64,000 bases of DNA, taken from assembly GCF_022347765.1 (NCBI RefSeq), contig NZ_JAKRFZ010000003.1, positions 1 through 64,000 on the forward strand, read 5' to 3'. The position numbers and the translations under genes were made by a program. Under the pieces are notes generated by a model. The model saw only the letters and a list, made by a program, of their open reading frames with translations. It was not told the origin of the DNA and made no database searches. Each line of letters opens with the position of its first letter. Position 1 is the first letter of the stretch. Below are positions 26,479 through 35,583 of the stretch, piece by piece. The DNA is from Pseudoalteromonas sp. OOF1S-7. GTDB lineage: Bacteria > Pseudomonadota > Gammaproteobacteria > Enterobacterales > Alteromonadaceae.

Positions 26479-28122
26479 ATGTACTGTAATAATAACAAAC
26501 GTTTTATTTACCCTTTGGGACAGGTCTTCAATCATTTCGCCTGTGTGGCTGAGCACCTTAAGCCAGGGTTGAGCCTGTGTGCCAGGCGGCCATTCGTTCT
26601 GGTACTGATGTACGCCCTTGCCATGATGGGGATATCTCCATTCGTTCATGCGCAATCGCGCGAAGCACAGATCATTGAACGCACGGTAGCGGCTTATGGT
26701 GGTGAGCATTTACAGACCTTGCCGGGCATCTCGGTCAGCGAAACCTTGTATCACTATTCTCAATGGCTGAGCGGCCATGCTTTGCAGGGGCCCATGGTCA
26801 CTTATTTAAGCGAGCTGCAAAATGACTATCGTATTGATTTTGTCGCTCAGCGTAAGGTATTTAAACAGGCTAATTCGCGCCGGGTGGGCAGTCATGGCAG
26901 TAATGCACCGGAAGTGATCCACCGGTTGTTTGCAGGCAACCAAGGGACGAGCATTGATCATGCACTACAACGTTACCAACCCAGGGCGCGTATCACCTTT
27001 GACAACACCACATTGGGCTATGAAGCCATGCTGGATACCCTGATCGTGCGTAAGCTGGCGCAGCTTAAGCAACCCAGCCAGTGGCTGGATACGGCGTATA
27101 TTGCGGGTGTACCCCACGATGTGATAGCGGTACCGCTGGATGATAACCCGCAAACCAGTCACACTCTTTATCTCAACCAAAACAACGGGCTATTGAGCCG
27201 GATGATGACCGAGCAGCAGGGCAAAAAGCGCTTTTATGACTTTATGGCTCATCGCAACAGCGGGGCCATTCGCTGGGCATCACACGTGCTTGTCAGCACC
27301 GCGGATGGCCCGCAGTATCACAGTAAAGCACGCACTGTCACGGTCGGTAAGCCTGTGGATGCGTCGTTCCAGACTCCAGCGGCGTATCAGCGCGCACCTG
27401 CGGTAACGCCTTTTGATGTCTCTGAACTGACCGTGCGTGAGCTGGCAAGCGGTGTTTATTTTGTCGGCCAGGATTGGGGCTACAGCTTATTTGTTGATGC
27501 TGGTGATTATCTGATCTCGGCGGGTACCTGGCAGATGAACGAACAGGCTGGCGCCGGGACCGGGTCATGGGCAAAAGCTCTGGCCAGGTTAAGGCACAGC
27601 ACCTCACTCAGCAAACCCGTGAAATACCATATTGTGACGCACCATCATACCGACCACCTGAGAGGGCTGCGGGATACGCTGGCTGAAAACACCACCTTGC
27701 TGGTGCACCCGGCAGACAAAAACGCAGTGGCGGAAGCGCTGGGCCCACACGTCAGAATGGAATCTATCCCGGCGTCTTACACCCTGGCCGGGGGAAAAAT
27801 CCGCCTGCTGGATGTGCCCAACAGCCATGCCGCGCACAATCTGGTGGTGTACCTGCCGCGCTCGCAGATTCTGCTGACGGAGGATATGTTCGGCAGCAGC
27901 TTTGAGCTGGCATTGCATTCACCGGCACGCTGGCCGGATCTCGACACCTATTATCGCCTTGATGGACTGGTGGAGAGGCTGAACGAGCTGGGTATTAAAG
28001 TCGCTCGGTATGTGTCTTCCCATCATGGCAGAGTGCTGAGTCAGGCCGATATCGACCGCGCCATGGCAATGCCACGCACGGAGCGCCCGGTATTGTTGCA
28101 GCGTTTATTTGAGGGCGAGTAA
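26479..28122 (+). CDS. Exported metallo-beta-lactamase-fold hydrolase
   Basis: 547 aa as drawn. A TTG at 26569 followed by LSLCARRPFVLVLMYALAMM would give a conventional signal peptide ending HAQS and may be the true start. The C-terminal half carries the metal-binding motif HHHTDH (388-393 in the long form), a later His in LLTEDMFG context and SSHHGR, typical of the fold. The N-terminal ~250 residues form a long unfamiliar domain. A periplasmic or secreted hydrolase is likely; there is no sign that it is an antibiotic-resistance enzyme. The substrate is unknown. Confidence 0.78.
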   Translation: MYCNNNKRFIYPLGQVFNHFACVAEHLKPGLSLCARRPFVLVLMYALAMMGISPFVHAQSREAQIIERTVAAYGGEHLQTLPGISVSETLYHYSQWLSGHALQGPMVTYLSELQNDYRIDFVAQRKVFKQANSRRVGSHGSNAPEVIHRLFAGNQGTSIDHALQRYQPRARITFDNTTLGYEAMLDTLIVRKLAQLKQPSQWLDTAYIAGVPHDVIAVPLDDNPQTSHTLYLNQNNGLLSRMMTEQQGKKRFYDFMAHRNSGAIRWASHVLVSTADGPQYHSKARTVTVGKPVDASFQTPAAYQRAPAVTPFDVSELTVRELASGVYFVGQDWGYSLFVDAGDYLISAGTWQMNEQAGAGTGSWAKALARLRHSTSLSKPVKYHIVTHHHTDHLRGLRDTLAENTTLLVHPADKNAVAEALGPHVRMESIPASYTLAGGKIRLLDVPNSHAAHNLVVYLPRSQILLTEDMFGSSFELALHSPARWPDLDTYYRLDGLVERLNELGIKVARYVSSHHGRVLSQADIDRAMAMPRTERPVLLQRLFEGE

Positions 28123-28125
28123 GAA

Positions 28126-28159
28126 AAGCGGCGCACACGAGTAGGCGAGTGCGCCGCTT
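28126..28159 (-). terminator. Terminator between convergent genes
   Basis: A perfect 11-bp stem (AAGCGGCGCAC with GTGCGCCGCTT) with a 12-base loop. On the minus strand it is followed by TTCTTAC and so best serves the export operon ending at 28181; on the plus strand it may also limit read-through from the 26479 gene. Confidence 0.75.
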
Positions 28160-28180
28160 GGTTGTGGCTAACCGGGGCGG

Positions 28181-30592
28181 TTACTCATAACGGAGTATCA
28201 ATGAAGGACGGGTGCTGGCGGCTTTAAAAGCCAGACAGGCCACAGTCAGCCAGGTAATGGCCAGCACGCCCAGCGTGGCGGCGGCGTAAACCCAGGCGGT
28301 CTGCTCAATGCGTTCGTTAAAGTTGCTCAGCCAGGTGTTCATCACCCAATAACTCACAGGTATGGCCAGCAGAGCGCCAATGCCAACGATACTCATGAAC
28401 TCCCTGGATAAAATGGTCACTATGCTGATGCGAGAAGCCCCCAGCACTTTGCGTACGGCCACTTCTTTTTGCCGACGAATGGTAGCGAATGATGCCAAAC
28501 CTAAAATGCCCATGCAGGTTAGTACAATCGACAGCGTGCTGAACAGCAGCACCAGTTGCTGCATTCTGAACTCATTGATATGAGCGCGCTGATAGTCGTC
28601 TTCAATCAGACTGATCTCCACCTCTGGCATCGCCAGCTCATCGCGTATAATTTGCCCGGCCTGGCGTACCACCTGCGCTTTGTTTGCGCCGGGTTGCAGC
28701 TTCATCACCAAAGTGCCAATGGCGACATTGATATCGCCAGCGGTCAGTAATACCGGGAGTTGCTGCTGACGCGCTGAGCCAATTTTGATGTCTCTGACAA
28801 TGCCAACTACCGTAGCGCGGGCGCGGCCCGAGTGTGAGCTGAGGGTTTGACCAATCAGCACGCTGGGGTCGTCGTAGCCGGCTTGTTTTGCCAGGCTCTG
28901 TGACAGCAATACGGAAAATGACCGAATGTTATCATCGCTGGTCTGGATCCAGTCACTGGCAAACTGAGGAGAAAAATCGCGTCCGGCTATCAGCTCCAGT
29001 CCCAGGGTTTCAACCGCATGAAAGCCTGTGGCTATGGTCGGTTGCGTGCCTTCCAGGCGCTCACCATTTGGGAACACTAAAAACAGTTCTGAGGTCATGT
29101 CGTTTGTCAGCAAAGTATCCGACTGAGTGACCTGGGCAACGCCATCCAAAGCGCTCAGAGTTCTTAGTACCCGGGGCTGAGCTTCCTGATACAGTGCCTC
29201 TGCGGGCAGGTTTTTGATGATCAGCCGGTCGTTTTTCGCATACCCCACTGGCAGGTCGTTGATCAATGCCATCTGCTGGTACACCACGGCAGCCGCCACA
29301 ATCAGCGCCACAGACAAGGCCCCTTGCAGCCCCAGTGTGAGTTTGCGCACCCAGATGGCGGTTTTACCACGTTGCAGATCGCCACTGAGCACCCGTTTGG
29401 CACTAAACGAGGCAATGAACAGTGCAGGATACAGACCAGATATCACCCCGATCAGCACGACCACGGCCATGACCGCCACCAAAAACAGCGGCGAAAAACT
29501 CAATGACAAGCTGCGCTCCAGCAATTGATTGGCGTAGGGGATCATCATTTCCACCAGCGCCAGCGCCACCAGCGCGGCAATCAGAACAATAAACAAAGAC
29601 TCCGTTAAAAACTGGGTGATCAATTGTGTTTTACTGGCGCCCAACGCTTTACGCACGCCCACTTCTTTGGCGCGCTTTGCCGCACCGGCAATGTTGAGGT
29701 TAATAAAGTTCACACTGGCGATGACCAGCAGCAAAATGGTTAACGCAATACACACCTGCATCACCAGGCGCGAGCCTCCTTGTTTCATCTCAAACGGACC
29801 ACTGCTGTTAAAGTGCAGCTCCGACAGGCGGCTAAGCTCCAGTGCTCTGAGTTTACGCCGGCCGGTCGATTGCGCGCGCATGGTTTCTGTCATCTGCTGA
29901 GCGATAAGTGCTGCATCTGCGCCCTCAGTCAGACGCATATAAACATAGCCGATAAAGGGCATTTTGGTCGCTTTGGGCAGCGCTGTGAGGGTGTCAAACA
30001 CAAAGTGGGTGTTGTCCGGTAAGTCATCAAAGACGGCGGCAATCTCGTATTGACCGCGCTGGTACGACAGGGTTTTTCCCACCGCGTCAATGTTGCCAAA
30101 CAGGCGTAGCGCCTCGGCGCGACTGATGGCCAACAGGCCCGGTCGGCTCAGGGCGGTGTTGAGGTCGCCGTGCAACACCGTCATAGAGATAAACTCCGGT
30201 AAATTGTCCGTCGCCAGATAGACCTTGCTCAGGCGCACCTGCTCTCCGGCCACACTGACATCCAGCGCCATCGGCTCGGCCGAGTAAGCCAGGTTGTCGG
30301 TTGAAACCAGCATCATCACGTCTTCCACCTGAGCATGATTTTGCATGTTCAGGGCATGCTGTGAATCGGACGCGGCGATCAGTTGCAGGCCCCAGGCGCG
30401 GTAGTCGGTATGCACCCGGTAGACGCGCTCGGCATTGGGGTGCTGCTTGTCAAAAGACAGTTCATAGGCGCCAAACAGCGCCACCATTATGGCTGCCGCC
30501 AGGCCGATGCTAAAGCCAGCCAGATTCAGGGCAAAGTGGCGGGTGTCTTTTTTAATCGCCCTGAGCGTGGTTTTAAAATAGTTCACTAACAT
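28181..30592 (-). CDS. MacB-type FtsX-domain ABC permease
   Basis: 803 aa from the ATG at 30590-30592 (GGAAG upstream); an earlier in-frame start would overlap the ATPase gene. It has two FtsX-type halves: a membrane helix at about 19-40, a large periplasmic MacB-like domain, a helix cluster with AKRAKEVGVRKALGASK, then a second periplasmic domain and RRQKEVAVRKVLGASR before the last three helices. With the ATPase and adaptor upstream it forms a tripartite-type exporter. The cargo is unknown; peptides, lipids or toxic compounds are usual for the group. Confidence 0.9.
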   Translation of the reverse strand: MLVNYFKTTLRAIKKDTRHFALNLAGFSIGLAAAIMVALFGAYELSFDKQHPNAERVYRVHTDYRAWGLQLIAASDSQHALNMQNHAQVEDVMMLVSTDNLAYSAEPMALDVSVAGEQVRLSKVYLATDNLPEFISMTVLHGDLNTALSRPGLLAISRAEALRLFGNIDAVGKTLSYQRGQYEIAAVFDDLPDNTHFVFDTLTALPKATKMPFIGYVYMRLTEGADAALIAQQMTETMRAQSTGRRKLRALELSRLSELHFNSSGPFEMKQGGSRLVMQVCIALTILLLVIASVNFINLNIAGAAKRAKEVGVRKALGASKTQLITQFLTESLFIVLIAALVALALVEMMIPYANQLLERSLSLSFSPLFLVAVMAVVVLIGVISGLYPALFIASFSAKRVLSGDLQRGKTAIWVRKLTLGLQGALSVALIVAAAVVYQQMALINDLPVGYAKNDRLIIKNLPAEALYQEAQPRVLRTLSALDGVAQVTQSDTLLTNDMTSELFLVFPNGERLEGTQPTIATGFHAVETLGLELIAGRDFSPQFASDWIQTSDDNIRSFSVLLSQSLAKQAGYDDPSVLIGQTLSSHSGRARATVVGIVRDIKIGSARQQQLPVLLTAGDINVAIGTLVMKLQPGANKAQVVRQAGQIIRDELAMPEVEISLIEDDYQRAHINEFRMQQLVLLFSTLSIVLTCMGILGLASFATIRRQKEVAVRKVLGASRISIVTILSREFMSIVGIGALLAIPVSYWVMNTWLSNFNERIEQTAWVYAAATLGVLAITWLTVACLAFKAASTRPSLILRYE

Positions 30593-30620
30593 AACGGGGT
30601 CTTCCTTCTTATTCCGGGCG

Positions 30621-31313
30621 TTAAGCGGCTGGCGAAACACTGTTGGCTTTGTCCAGCATTACCTGGCCATCAAGCAGCCTTACCAGGCGATCGGCATAAG
30701 CCCCTTCTTTTTCGGAGTGGGTGACCACAATCACTGTGGTGCCTTCGCGGTTCAGCTCTCGCAGCATGGCCATCACTTCTTCGCCATTTCTGGAATCCAG
30801 GTTACCGGTGGGCTCGTCCGCCAGGATCAGTTTGGGGTTGATCACCAGGGCCCGGGCAACGGCCACCCGCTGTTGCTGACCGCCCGATAACTGCTGCGGC
30901 AGGTGATCGGCGCGGTGATCAATGGCAACCCGTTTTAAAATCGCCTCAACACGTTGTTTTCGTTCGGCTTTAGAGATGTTTTGGTATTGTAGTGGCAGCT
31001 CGACATTTTCGAATACGGTCAGCTCGTCAATCAGATTAAAGCTCTGAAAAACAAAGCCGATGGAGGCTTTACGCAGCGCTGCAAGGCGTTTTTCGTTGTA
31101 CCCGGCAATGTCGGTGCCGGCAAATTCAAACGCGCCGGAAGTGGGCGAGTCGAGCATACCCAAAATTGACAGCAGGGTTGATTTACCGCAGCCCGAGGGG
31201 CCCATAATGGCCAGAAACTCGCCTTCATTAACCTGTAGGTTAATCTCGCTCAGCGCTGTGGTTTCTACGTCTTCGGTACGAAATACCCGGCTTAGGTTGG
31301 TTAGTTTAATCAT
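30621..31313 (-). CDS. MacB/LolD-type ABC transporter ATPase
   Basis: 230 aa from the ATG at 31311-31313, eight bases after AAGGA; a TTG six bases upstream is too near that site. Walker [10 protein letters not shown] (38-46), signature [10 protein letters not shown] and Walker [13 protein letters not shown] are all intact. It drives the FtsX permease encoded 28 bases downstream. It is co-transcribed with the adaptor gene 33 bases upstream. Confidence 0.93.
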   Translation of the reverse strand: MIKLTNLSRVFRTEDVETTALSEINLQVNEGEFLAIMGPSGCGKSTLLSILGMLDSPTSGAFEFAGTDIAGYNEKRLAALRKASIGFVFQSFNLIDELTVFENVELPLQYQNISKAERKQRVEAILKRVAIDHRADHLPQQLSGGQQQRVAVARALVINPKLILADEPTGNLDSRNGEEVMAMLRELNREGTTVIVVTHSEKEGAYADRLVRLLDGQVMLDKANSVSPAA

Positions 31314-31346
31314 CTTCAATTCCTTCAGGCTGTTGTTATTCTGGTT

Positions 31347-32594
31347 CTAGTTCAGTTGTAATGTCTGTGCTTTATCAAACTGGCTGTAGCTGGAGGTGAT
31401 CACCTGATCGCCCGGTGCCAGTCCTTCTAATATTTCAAAGTAATCGCGGTTTTTCTTGCCCAGTACTATGTCTTTGCGCACCGCACGGTCACCCGCCAGC
31501 ACATAAACCCAGTTACCGCCGCTGCTGGTATAAAACGCGCCGCGGTTGATCAGCAGGGCATTGTTATTGCTGTCTCCCAGCATCAGCGCGACATCCAGGT
31601 TCTGACCGCGCTTGATGCCAGCCAGCCCCGCAGGCAGTGCCACTTCAACCTGAAACTGCGCGTTGGTGACCCGGCTGTCAATTTTGCTCACCCGCGCGTT
31701 AACCTGCTCGCTGCCCAGCGAGACCTGTACCGCCATGCCGCTGTGCACCTGGTTCAGATAAAACTCATCGAGACGCACTGTGAGTTTGTATTCGTCGGGG
31801 ATATCTATCTGACCGAGGCGTGCGCCACGCTCTTTCGATTCGCCAATTTCAACGTCCAGCTCACTCAGATAGCCAGAGACCGGCGCTTTGATCAGCAGAT
31901 TGTCCAGATTGTGGCGGGCAAACTTAAGGTTCTTTTGCAGCATCTCGGCGCTGTCTTCGAGCTGGGCAACCTGCACCTCACGTATGGTGTTTTCCTGCTT
32001 CTGGCGATCCAGTGTCAGCTCCTTGCGGGCCTGGTAGTAAGCGAGATCGTCTTTTATTTCATCCAGGGTGTCCTGCGCCAGCACGCCTTTTTCGGCCAGC
32101 TTAACCGACTGCGTGTAGCGCCTTTTCAGATGGTTGATCTGCAGCTCTATTTCCAGCAGGTCGCGACGCAGATTGAGGCGACTGGTTTCCATGTTCATTT
32201 GTGTGTTACGCAAAAAGTTAAGCTGCTCGGTCACCTGGGCTTCGCGGCTCATCACATCCAGTTGCAGGTTAGTGTTACTCAGGCGCACCAGTGGCTGCCC
32301 CTGTTCAACATACTCGCCCTGCTCAACCAGACGCTCTTCAACCCGCCCGCCTGCCACGGTGTCGAGGTAGATGGTGGTTTTTGGTACCACCTGGCCGCGC
32401 AGACTCAGCGCATCAATAAACTGGCCTTGCTGTACGGTGCTGATGGTCAGGCTGTTAAGCGCCACCGTCTGACTGCGCCCGGTGCTGCCGGGTTGGGTAA
32501 AGGCATAGGCCAGAGCGGTGGCCAGTATCAGACCGACGGCCACGCCCGTTTTCAGGTGTTTTTGTAATCCTGAACGTTCAATTTTCTTATCCAT
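31347..32594 (-). CDS. Periplasmic adaptor (MacA/HlyD family)
   Basis: 415 aa, start preceded by AGGAG. It has an N-terminal membrane anchor (about 16-32), a lipoyl-like half (VEERLVEQGEYVEQGQPLVRL), a long coiled coil (about 110-220), the second lipoyl half (IKAPVSGYLSELDVEIGE) and beta-barrel domains. This is the membrane-fusion component that links an inner-membrane exporter to an outer-membrane channel. No TolC gene is in the window, so a channel encoded elsewhere is implied. It is first in the operon, behind a sigma-54-type promoter at 32642-32657. Confidence 0.92.
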   Translation of the reverse strand: MDKKIERSGLQKHLKTGVAVGLILATALAYAFTQPGSTGRSQTVALNSLTISTVQQGQFIDALSLRGQVVPKTTIYLDTVAGGRVEERLVEQGEYVEQGQPLVRLSNTNLQLDVMSREAQVTEQLNFLRNTQMNMETSRLNLRRDLLEIELQINHLKRRYTQSVKLAEKGVLAQDTLDEIKDDLAYYQARKELTLDRQKQENTIREVQVAQLEDSAEMLQKNLKFARHNLDNLLIKAPVSGYLSELDVEIGESKERGARLGQIDIPDEYKLTVRLDEFYLNQVHSGMAVQVSLGSEQVNARVSKIDSRVTNAQFQVEVALPAGLAGIKRGQNLDVALMLGDSNNNALLINRGAFYTSSGGNWVYVLAGDRAVRKDIVLGKKNRDYFEILEGLAPGDQVITSSYSQFDKAQTLQLN

Positions 32595-32641
32595 AGTGCC
32601 ACTCCTGTTGTCGATTCTTTGCAGGTATATGTACTCAGTTA

Positions 32642-32657
32642 ATCAAGCGGCGTGCCA
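32642..32657 (-). promoter_or_regulatory. Sigma-54 promoter of the export operon
   Basis: On the minus strand TGGCACGCCGCTTGAT gives GG, ten bases, then GA: one base off the sigma-54 consensus (TGGCAC, five bases, TTGC). The -12 element lies ~50 bases upstream of the adaptor start. The divergent gene at 32827 encodes a sigma-54-dependent NtrC-type activator, which fits. Confidence 0.75.
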
Positions 32658-32720
32658 AAAGTTAAAAATCAATAAATACAGTTGGTTATTGGGTTTTTGT
32701 AAGAGGGTGCTGAGCACAAG

Positions 32721-32769
32721 TGTCCGCTAATAGAACAGTGCTGTTTGTGCAACTGCCCATAAATGGACA
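32721..32769. promoter_or_regulatory. Candidate activator-binding dyads
   Basis: Two related dyads: TGTCC, seven bases, GAACA at 32721-32737, and TGCCCATAAATGGACA at 32754-32769. They lie ~65-115 bases upstream of the sigma-54 promoter, the usual distance for enhancer-type sites of NtrC-family activators. They also sit just upstream of the regulator's own gene, allowing autoregulation. The assignment is an inference from spacing and symmetry. Confidence 0.5.
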
Positions 32770-32826
32770 CATCCATGTGCAATGCGCTAAGCTAGCAGGC
32801 AAATAAAAATAAAACAGGGACAGCGT

Positions 32827-34230
32827 GTGAGTGCAAAACAACCCGGGACCATTTTAGTGGTGGACGATAATCCGGATATTCTGATTGCGGCAAGGCTGCT
32901 GCTCAAACAACACTACCAGGTCGTAAAAACCACCGACAACCCGTTCGATATAGAAGACATGGTCAAGGCCCATGGCATTGAAGTGATCCTGCTGGACATG
33001 AACTTTAATCGCGATGCCATTAGCGGTCAGGAAGGGTTTTACTGGCTGAAGAAAATCATCCACCAGGACCCCAGTATTGTGATACTACTGATGACTGCCT
33101 ATGGCGATATTCAGCTGGCGGTCGATGCCATCAAGGCCGGGGCGGCGGACTTTATTGCTAAGCCCTGGCAAAACGAGCAGTTGCTAGGCGCCGTAGCGGC
33201 GGCATTTGCCCATGCTAAAGATAAGCAGCAGCTGGGTAAGCTGACCCGCCAGACGCAGGGGCTCAATCAGGCCTTAACTGAATCTTCAACGGGCCCGGCG
33301 TTTGATTTTCTGGGCCAAAGTGCGGCCATGCAGCAGGTGTTTGCCACCATAGACAAAGCGGCTCAGTCAGATGCCAATATTCTGATCACCGGGGAGAGTG
33401 GCACAGGTAAAGAGCTGGCCGCCCATGCCATTCATCGCGCCAGTCTGCGTTCAGCGCAGCCGATGATCAGCCTGGATATGGGGGCGATTTCCGAAAGCCT
33501 GTTCGAAAGCGAGCTGTTTGGCCATAAGAAGGGCGCGTTTACCGACGCCAAAACTGATAAAATAGGGCGCTTTGAACTGGCCAGTGGCGGCTCACTGTTT
33601 CTTGATGAGCTGGGGAACCTGCCTTTACAGCAGCAGGCCACCTTGCTGGCAGCGCTACAAAATCGCTGTGTAACGCCGGTGGGCGGCACAAAAGCGCTCG
33701 GGGTCGATATCCGGCTGATCTGTGCAACCAACGACAACCTGCAACAGGCGGTTAATGAAGGGCGTTTCAGGCAGGATCTGCTGTATCGTATTAACACTGT
33801 CGAAATTCGTCTGCCGCCGCTGCGTGAGCGCAGCGAGGATATTCCGTTGCTGGTGAACTATTATCTGACGCACTTTGCACACAAATACAAACGCACATTG
33901 CAGATCGCTGAGCAGGATATGGTCGCGCTGTGTGGCTACACCTGGCCTGGCAATGTGCGCGAGCTGGCCCATGCCATTGAGCGCGCGGTGATCCTGTCTG
34001 ACGGTGGCAGGCTGGATATCAGCTCAGTGCTAGGTGCAAATTCGGCGGCTCAGAGCGAGCCGGACAAAGGCCCTGATGGCGATTACGATACATTCGATTT
34101 AGAGGTGCTGGAGCAGCGGGCAATTCGCGCTGCGCTCAAGCATTATCAGGGTAATGTCAGTCATGCCGCCAAAGCACTGGGATTAACCCGGGGTGCCATG
34201 TATCGGCGCCTGGAAAAATATGGTTTGTAG
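32827..34230 (+). CDS. NtrC-family sigma-54-dependent response regulator
   Basis: 467 aa from a GTG start. Receiver domain (about 8-125) with phospho-acceptor Asp57 (LLDMNF) and Lys in IAKPW; AAA+ domain with GESGTGKE (189-196) and the sigma-54 contact loop GAFTDA (236-241); C-terminal Fis-type HTH (AAKALGLTRGAMYRRLEKYG). It pairs with the kinase encoded nine bases downstream and is divergent from the export operon, which has a matching sigma-54 promoter. It is therefore the probable activator of that operon. Confidence 0.93.
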   Translation: MSAKQPGTILVVDDNPDILIAARLLLKQHYQVVKTTDNPFDIEDMVKAHGIEVILLDMNFNRDAISGQEGFYWLKKIIHQDPSIVILLMTAYGDIQLAVDAIKAGAADFIAKPWQNEQLLGAVAAAFAHAKDKQQLGKLTRQTQGLNQALTESSTGPAFDFLGQSAAMQQVFATIDKAAQSDANILITGESGTGKELAAHAIHRASLRSAQPMISLDMGAISESLFESELFGHKKGAFTDAKTDKIGRFELASGGSLFLDELGNLPLQQQATLLAALQNRCVTPVGGTKALGVDIRLICATNDNLQQAVNEGRFRQDLLYRINTVEIRLPPLRERSEDIPLLVNYYLTHFAHKYKRTLQIAEQDMVALCGYTWPGNVRELAHAIERAVILSDGGRLDISSVLGANSAAQSEPDKGPDGDYDTFDLEVLEQRAIRAALKHYQGNVSHAAKALGLTRGAMYRRLEKYGL

Positions 34231-34239
34231 GGTCTGGTT

Positions 34240-35571
34240 ATGCATAATCTGAAACGCCACCCCCGCTGGTTGTTGGCCATACAGCTGGGTGTTTTGTGCA
34301 TGCTGGTCAGCGGCGCAACGGGGCATTATCTTCAGGGGGGGCTCAGTGCCAGCTGGTTGTTATTGTTGTTGCTGATAGCCGTGTGTGGGGGCGCGGTGTT
34401 TACCCTGTTTGGCCAGCAGCAAAGGCAAAGCACGGCGGTGATCCGGGCGCTGGTAAACGGCGACAGCACGTTGCGGCTGGGCCCCAGCCATCCGCTCAAT
34501 CAGGAGTATGACGAGATCCGCCACACCTTGCAGGCAGCGCGTTTTAAAGCCGAGCAGCAGGCGCAGTTTTTTCAGGCTTTATTGCTGCACATTGAACTGG
34601 CGGTGCTGGTTTGTGATAACGACGGTAAGGTGATTGAATCCAATCCGGCAGTGGCGCGCTTGCTGGGTAAGCCGGTAAGCTGTGTGCGGGAGCTTGAACA
34701 CCTGGGCGAATTAATTCAGCGCTGTGATACCCAGTTAAAAACCAGTGCGCCCTGGCAGCGTGGTGAGCAGCAGGATACCTTGTCGGTGCAGATCAGCGTG
34801 GCACAAATTCAGGGCCAGATCCGCAAGGTGATCACACTGACATCCATCCACAATGCACTGATCAACAAAGAGCAGCAGGCTTATAAGCGTCTGACCCGGG
34901 TATTAACTCATGAGGTGGCTAATTCTATTACCCCTTTGTCCTCGATTGCTCAGTCCTGTCGTGGGCTATTACCCGATACGTTATGTTTTGATGATGAGGA
35001 CGATAAAGACGACCTGGTTTTGGCGCTGAACACATTGGCGGCCCGTACCGAGCATTTAGGGGAATTTATCACCCGCTTCAGAGCGCTCAGCAGTTTGCCG
35101 CGCCCGAGCCTGAAGCCCACCGCTTTGGCACCTTTGCTGGAGCGGTTAGTCGTGCTGCACAAAAAGCAGCTTGATGAGGCGGGGATCCGCTGTGAGCTGA
35201 CGTTCTCAACTAAACTGTTAGTAATGCTGGATCCCGGACAGGTTGAGCAGGTGTTGATCAATCTGTTCACGAATGCCATTCAGGCCATGGCACAGACACA
35301 GCCGGGGAGCGCGCAACAAACAGGCGATCCGGTTATTCACCTGACGCTGGCTCAGAACGACGCGCAGCAGGTGTATGTGGAAGTTCGCGATAATGGCCCG
35401 GGTGTGGAGCCCCATGTGGTGGATATGATGTTTGTGCCTTTTTTTACCACCAAACAGCAGGGCTCGGGTATTGGCCTGAGCCTGTCGCGGCAGATCATGG
35501 TCAGTCATGGCGGCGACCTTATCTATCTGCAAAAACCTCAGGGTGCCTGCTTTCGTTGTGTGTTTGGCTGA
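34240..35571 (+). CDS. NtrY-like membrane histidine kinase
   Basis: 443 aa. Two membrane helices at about 11-27 and 38-57 with almost no periplasmic loop, a HAMP/PAS-like region (about 70-200), a phosphoacceptor His224 in LTHEVANSITPLSSI and an ATPase domain with DNGPGV and GSGIGLSLSRQIM. The short periplasmic part suggests it senses a membrane or cytoplasmic signal. It is the partner of the NtrC-type regulator immediately upstream. Confidence 0.9.
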   Translation: MHNLKRHPRWLLAIQLGVLCMLVSGATGHYLQGGLSASWLLLLLLIAVCGGAVFTLFGQQQRQSTAVIRALVNGDSTLRLGPSHPLNQEYDEIRHTLQAARFKAEQQAQFFQALLLHIELAVLVCDNDGKVIESNPAVARLLGKPVSCVRELEHLGELIQRCDTQLKTSAPWQRGEQQDTLSVQISVAQIQGQIRKVITLTSIHNALINKEQQAYKRLTRVLTHEVANSITPLSSIAQSCRGLLPDTLCFDDEDDKDDLVLALNTLAARTEHLGEFITRFRALSSLPRPSLKPTALAPLLERLVVLHKKQLDEAGIRCELTFSTKLLVMLDPGQVEQVLINLFTNAIQAMAQTQPGSAQQTGDPVIHLTLAQNDAQQVYVEVRDNGPGVEPHVVDMMFVPFFTTKQQGSGIGLSLSRQIMVSHGGDLIYLQKPQGACFRCVFG

Positions 35572-35583
35572 GCCTTGTGCGCG

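Noticed and set aside
31743-32567. 274-codon plus-strand frame
   Set aside because: Fully antisense to the well-supported adaptor gene and without motif or ribosome site; a shadow frame of G/C-biased codons.
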